NCBI GenBank assembly: GCA_900538385.1
Contig: UWSO01000002.1
Location: forward strand, 1 to 64,000
DNA length: 64,000 nt
Origin: an uncultured Porphyromonas sp.
GTDB taxonomy: Bacteria > Bacteroidota > Bacteroidia > Bacteroidales > Porphyromonadaceae
Direction: 5' to 3'
The translations under genes were made by a program, and so were the position numbers. Shown here one piece after another: positions 60,557 to 64,000 of the stretch (the stretch's first letter is position 1; the number at the start of each line of letters is the position of its first letter). Below the pieces are notes generated by a model that saw nothing but the letters and a program-made list of their open reading frames with translations, was not told where the DNA came from and made no database searches.

Positions 60557-63231
60557 CCCACGAGATGCCACAGCTCACGCACCCAGAGGACGAGCGAGGA
60601 GCCTACGAAGATGATGATCCAGTCGGCGAGCTTGAGTCCCGTCACGTTGAAAAACTGCTGTATTCCTGGCACCTCGACCATCGCTATCTGACCAATGAGG
60701 ATGATAGCAACGATGGTGAGCAGTCCGCGGCACCCCTTGAAGTGGAGCGCACTGCGTCCGGTCTCGAAGGCGCGCGCATTGAAGAGGTAGAAGAAGTGCG
60801 TCATCACGAAGATCGTGAAGAGGAGCGTCTGCTCGTACGCTGAGACATGACCCTTAGGACCGAGGTGCACCGTGAGTAGGTCGGTCAGCTGCGTTACATC
60901 GGTGCGCTGGAAGATATAGAGTAGCACCAGTAGCATCGCAAAGAAGAAGCTCCCCACGCCGATGATCTCACGCAGCATCGGTCTGTTGAGTATGAAAGCA
61001 TTGCGGTCTCGTGGCTTCTCCTGCATCACACTCTCGGAGGGCGGTAGCGAGGCGAGCGCCATAGCCGCAAAAGTGTCCATAATCAGGTTGATCCAGAGCA
61101 TCTGCGTGACAGTCAGCGGGGACTCCGTACCCATAAAGGCTCCGCAGAGAACCAGTAAGCAGGCGGTCACATTGACCGTCAACTGGAAGAGGAGGAAGCG
61201 CTGAATGTTTTGATAAAGCGAGCGTCCCCACATCACCGCCTTGCCGATGCTGCTAAAGGAGTTGTCGATGATCGTAATGTCCGAAGCCTCCTTGGCAACG
61301 CTCGTGCCATCGCCCATCGAGAGCCCGACGTGTGCCGCACGCAGAGCTGGCGCATCGTTCGTCCCGTCGCCCGTGACAGCCACCACGTGACCGCTACTTT
61401 GGAGCGCCTCTACGAGTCGCTTTTTGTCCATCGGACGCGCCCGAGAGATGATTTTCAGCTCGCTGACACGTGCTAGGAGTTCTTCGTCAGAGAGCGCTGC
61501 AAAGTCAGGTCCCGTGATGATGCTCTTTGCCCCATCTCGGTTGTCGACCCACAGACCGATCTGACGAGCTATCTCGCGTGCTGTGCCGGAGGTGTCGCCT
61601 GTGACCACCTTCACATTGATTCCCGCATCGATACACTCCTGCACCGCGGCGGGCACCTCCACGCGGACGGGGTCGGCGATGGCAACTACGCCGACGAAGC
61701 GGAGCTTGCTAGCGGTCAATTGACCAGACTCAATCACCGAGTCACCCTCCTCGACCAATTGGTAGGCGAATCCGAGCGTACGCATAGCACGCCGCTGATA
61801 CTCGGCCAACTGCTGCTCCAGCTCCTCACGGCTGACGGCAGACTCAGCGCATAGGTCAAAAACGATCTCGGGCGCTCCCTTAATATAGAGTACCCGCTTG
61901 CCTTGCAAAGAGGGAGACGCAACGAGCGTCGCCATATATTTGCGCTCTGTGGAGAAGGGCACCTCGGCCACCGTCTCTGCATCTTCTCGCAAAGAGCGGT
62001 AGTCTACACCCTGACCGTGAAGCCATAGGAGCAGCGCGCCTTCGGTCGGGTTGCCCAGCACCTGTGGATTGGCGGGGTCAGAGAGGTCGAGCGAGGCAGT
62101 CGAATTAACCGCAATGCCCTCGTGGAGTAGTGCGTGCGGCGTGTCGCCATAGAGCTTCATCTCGTCGACACTCATCTGGTTTTGCGTTAGTGTACCCGTC
62201 TTGTCGGTGCAGATGACAGTCGTCGCGCCCATCGTCTCGCAGGCGTGCATCTTGCGCACTAGGTTGTTAGTTCGTAGCATGCGACGCATACTGTAGGCTA
62301 GGCTCAGGGTTACCGCCATCGGCAAGCCCTCTGGCACTGCCACGACGATGAGCGTCACAGCAATCATCAAGGTCTGTAAGATGTAGGCAAAGAAGGGTGT
62401 CGCCTGCTCTAGCGAGCCAAAGAGGTCGGTGCCATTGGCGACAAGGTAAGCGATGATACGCCCCACGACGATGAGGACTGCAATGCCGTAGCTCACCCTC
62501 GTGACCCATCGGCCTAGACCATCGAGCTGTTCGCTGAGCGGTGTTTTGACGTCATCCTCGATTTGAACCGCTTCGAACACTTTGCCCTGCTCCGTCTTGT
62601 CGCCCACGGCGAGAACTTCGCAGATGCCGTGCCCCTCCATCACCTTAGTGCCTTTCATCACTTGATTGGTAGGGTAGGTGGCGCTTTTGTCAAATTCCTC
62701 GGGATGAACGCTCTTGTTGCAGAAAGGCTCTCCCGTGAGGGTCGATTCGTCCATCTGCAGCATCGTCGCTTCGAGCAGTTGACAGTCTGCCGGCACCTCC
62801 TCGCCAGTTCCGAGGAGTACAATGTCGCCCACGACCACCTCCCGGCGTGGCATCTGCGTTACGTTGCCATTGCGAATCAGAGTCACCAGCTCATCGTCAT
62901 GCACCTGATTGAGGATGGTAAACTCCTTGTCTGCCTGTAGCTCAAAGTAAAAGGCAAGCCCCGTAGCCAGTAGTATCGCTACGAAAATGCCCACCGGCTC
63001 GAAGAAGACCTCGGCACCCTCGCCCAGCCCAAAGTACTCGTAGCAGGAGATACCGATAGATAGTCCGCCAGCAATCAGCAAGATGATGATGAGCGGGTCG
63101 GTAAACTTATCCAAGAACTGCCGCCATAGCGGTGCTTTCTTAGGGGGTGTCAGGATATTTGCGCCATGCACCTTGCGGCTCTCCAGGACCTGCGCATCCG
63201 TTAGTCCTGTGTAGTGATGTCTTTCTTCCAT
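60544..63231 (-). CDS. Calcium-transporting P-type ATPase (PMCA type)
   Basis: A P2-type cation pump of 895 aa in the inner membrane. Order: N-terminal cation-ATPase domain, membrane pair, actuator domain (DESTLTGEPF), membrane pair with the PEGLP motif, phosphorylation site Asp343 (CTDKTGTLTQN), nucleotide domain (KGAPEIV), hinge TGDGTNDAPALR and six C-terminal helices. PEGLP and overall size fit Ca2+ pumps; Mn2+ is possible. Its last four residues (GARG) and stop codon lie in a TTAGAGGTTAGA repeat. It has its own promoter. Confidence 0.95.
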   Translation of the reverse strand: MEERHHYTGLTDAQVLESRKVHGANILTPPKKAPLWRQFLDKFTDPLIIILLIAGGLSIGISCYEYFGLGEGAEVFFEPVGIFVAILLATGLAFYFELQADKEFTILNQVHDDELVTLIRNGNVTQMPRREVVVGDIVLLGTGEEVPADCQLLEATMLQMDESTLTGEPFCNKSVHPEEFDKSATYPTNQVMKGTKVMEGHGICEVLAVGDKTEQGKVFEAVQIEDDVKTPLSEQLDGLGRWVTRVSYGIAVLIVVGRIIAYLVANGTDLFGSLEQATPFFAYILQTLMIAVTLIVVAVPEGLPMAVTLSLAYSMRRMLRTNNLVRKMHACETMGATTVICTDKTGTLTQNQMSVDEMKLYGDTPHALLHEGIAVNSTASLDLSDPANPQVLGNPTEGALLLWLHGQGVDYRSLREDAETVAEVPFSTERKYMATLVASPSLQGKRVLYIKGAPEIVFDLCAESAVSREELEQQLAEYQRRAMRTLGFAYQLVEEGDSVIESGQLTASKLRFVGVVAIADPVRVEVPAAVQECIDAGINVKVVTGDTSGTAREIARQIGLWVDNRDGAKSIITGPDFAALSDEELLARVSELKIISRARPMDKKRLVEALQSSGHVVAVTGDGTNDAPALRAAHVGLSMGDGTSVAKEASDITIIDNSFSSIGKAVMWGRSLYQNIQRFLLFQLTVNVTACLLVLCGAFMGTESPLTVTQMLWINLIMDTFAAMALASLPPSESVMQEKPRDRNAFILNRPMLREIIGVGSFFFAMLLVLLYIFQRTDVTQLTDLLTVHLGPKGHVSAYEQTLLFTIFVMTHFFYLFNARAFETGRSALHFKGCRGLLTIVAIILIGQIAMVEVPGIQQFFNVTGLKLADWIIIFVGSSLVLWVRELWHLVGARG

Positions 63232-63249
63232 TGGTTAGTGTGTATCTGA

Positions 63250-63257
63250 CAAATGTA
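63250..63257 (-). promoter_or_regulatory. Promoter of the P-type ATPase gene (-7 box)
   Basis: Minus strand TACATTTG about 19 bp before the ATG at 63231. No clear -33 box. Confidence 0.55.
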
Positions 63258-63351
63258 CGAAAAAAGCTTCGCCTCTCAGTTAAGCCCTATTGGAAGTTTA
63301 GGAAAAGAGCTAGGGGCATGCATGGTGCCCTAATGACTCGAGCTCGATAGC

Positions 63352-63545
63352 CCCGTGGAAAATGCCAAATTTCCACGGGGATATTTTTTATTCTCCACGG
63401 AGGAAAGAATCATTTCTTCCGAAGTATCATCTGATAGTTCCGAAGTTTCATTTGATAGCTCCGAAGTATTATTTCTTTCCTACGTGGGGATTTTTCATTT
63501 CCTCCGGAGGTATTTGGAAATCTCCACGTGAGAATTTCCAAATTC
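63352..63545. repeat. Composite inverted-repeat element, copy F (most regular)
   Basis: Left arm AAATTTCCACGGGGATA and TTCTCCACGGAGGAAAGAAT mirrors right arm TTATTTCTTTCCTACGTGGGGA, CCTCCGGAGG and TTTGGAAATCTCCACGTG. The core (63416-63467) holds two tandem units ending in TTCCGAAG or CTCCGAAG. The whole of about 190 bp can form one long interrupted hairpin. It lies between the ATPase promoter and the urocanase terminator. Confidence 0.88.
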
Positions 63546-63593
63546 TCAACCGAAGTCACTTCGACTCATCCGAGCGAGAGGTCCCAACGCACG

Positions 63594-63644
63594 AAAAAAA
63601 GCCTCGCCCCCCCTAAGCTGTGTGCTTAGAGAGGCGAGGCTTTT
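63594..63644 (-). terminator. Rho-independent terminator of hutU
   Basis: GCCTCGC pairs with GCGAGGC (63601-63607 with 63634-63640) and an inner CTAAGC/GCTTAG stem; the minus strand continues into seven T. It begins about 20 bp past the stop codon. Confidence 0.9.
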
Positions 63645-63663
63645 CGTTGTGCTCGATGAGTGT

Positions 63664-64000
63664 TTACTTCAGCACCTCATCAAGGAGAGCGTCATCCACG
63701 AGGAAGGGGATGGTGATGTGGTAGAGGTCGGAGTGCTCCTCGTTGAACTCGCGAGAGGTAGACAGTGCGTTCTCATTGCGAGCCCACGCACGGCGAGCTA
63801 CACCGCCCATGACATCCCACGTCATAGCCTGACGGAGGATCTCGTCGACACGACGGCTACCATCGAGGACCATACCAAAGCCGCCGTTGATCGCCTTGCC
63901 GATGCCGACGCCACCGCCGTTGTGCAGAGCGACGAGGCTCATGCCACGAGCGCAGTTACCCGCAAAGCACTGGACAGCCATATCGGCCATGACGTTACTA
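63664..64000 (-). CDS. hutU: Urocanate hydratase, C-terminal part (cut by window edge)
   Basis: Only the last 112 codons are in the window; the frame is open past position 64000. The visible part has SNVMADMAVQCFAGNCARGMS, ALHNGGGVGIGKAINGG, GMVLDGSRRVDEI and DVMGGVARRAWARNENA, which fit the C-terminal (NAD-site and catalytic) region of urocanase. The enzyme hydrates urocanate in histidine degradation, a plausible energy source for an amino-acid fermenter. Other hut genes would lie beyond the edge or elsewhere. Confidence 0.85.
   Translation of the reverse strand, partial: SNVMADMAVQCFAGNCARGMSLVALHNGGGVGIGKAINGGFGMVLDGSRRVDEILRQAMTWDVMGGVARRAWARNENALSTSREFNEEHSDLYHITIPFLVDDALLDEVLK

Noticed and set aside
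63362..63616. 84-codon frame downstream of the ATPase promoter
   Set aside because: It runs through composite element copy F and ends in the hutU terminator.
1..64000. tRNA genes, rRNA genes, prophage or complete insertion sequences
   Set aside because: No cloverleaf, rRNA segment, integrase, transposase or phage structural gene was seen in the gaps or frames.

Overview
The window looks like chromosomal DNA of a Bacteroidales bacterium, most probably a Porphyromonas species (P. asaccharolytica/uenonis-like). Evidence: Bacteroidetes-type promoters (-7 element TAnnTTTG, best case with a TTTG -33 box 20 bp upstream), a SusC/SusD pair, a type IX secretion system (T9SS) sortase (PorU) and a secreted protease with a T9SS C-terminal sorting domain, a tmRNA whose tag reads GENNFALAA, and Bacteroidetes-only families such as DUF4301. 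No rRNA, tRNA, CRISPR array, complete insertion sequence or prophage was found. Almost everything is housekeeping DNA; the unusual material lies in the intergenic spaces.

Layout. 1-7.1 kb (+): metG, an aminotransferase/oxidoreductase pair for an amino-sugar nucleotide, a 5'-nucleotidase-family lipoprotein and a membrane-anchored, degenerate exonuclease-like protein. 7.1-22.1 kb (-): an ArsG-like permease, porU, rplS, a PBP4-type carboxypeptidase, an M23/LysM peptidase, an exported C1 cysteine peptidase, ffh, panD, a LolA-like carrier and ftsK. 22.4-25.3 kb (-): an alpha/beta hydrolase, tmRNA (ssrA) and an orphan lipoprotein. 26.3-30.9 kb (+): greA, a HIT protein, phoH, purC, ubiE/menG, aroE. 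30.9-40.4 kb (-): the first half of a division/cell-wall cluster read rsmH-ftsL-ftsI-murE-mraY-murD-ftsW, ending 3 bp from aroE without murG, murC, ftsQ, ftsA or ftsZ. 40.7-49.1 kb (+): susC, susD and a trypsin-like T9SS-exported protease. 49.3-64 kb (-): a transaldolase-family aldolase, a gamma-carbonic-anhydrase-like protein, an aminopeptidase P, DUF4301, mutS, a MerR regulator behind uvrA, a calcium-type P-ATPase and the 3' end of urocanate hydratase.

How parts may work together. PorU removes the C-terminal signal of T9SS cargo and attaches cargo to A-LPS; the protease at 46-49 kb is a predicted cargo. The aminotransferase/oxidoreductase pair at 2.2-4.5 kb resembles the Wbp-type enzymes that make the A-LPS linking sugar. 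The SusCD pair and the exported protease next to it, plus exported or cytoplasmic peptidases elsewhere, fit a peptide-harvesting lifestyle.

The most notable non-coding finding is a family of at least six intergenic elements of about 100-195 bp (near 12.3, 24.25, 25.9, 46.0, 54.2 and 63.45 kb). Each has long imperfect inverted arms containing CCACGTGG/CTCCGGAG-like dyads around a core of one to three tandem 21-bp units ending in TTCCGAAG. They resemble MITEs with a minisatellite core. Three further repeat types occur: a 22-bp palindromic tandem array (16.85 kb), a GTAGGGACGC inverted-repeat element in two copies (25.6 and 57.1 kb), and TTAGAGGTTAGA-rich patches, one of which supplies the stop codon of the P-type ATPase gene. 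All calls rest on reading the sequence; no database search was run.
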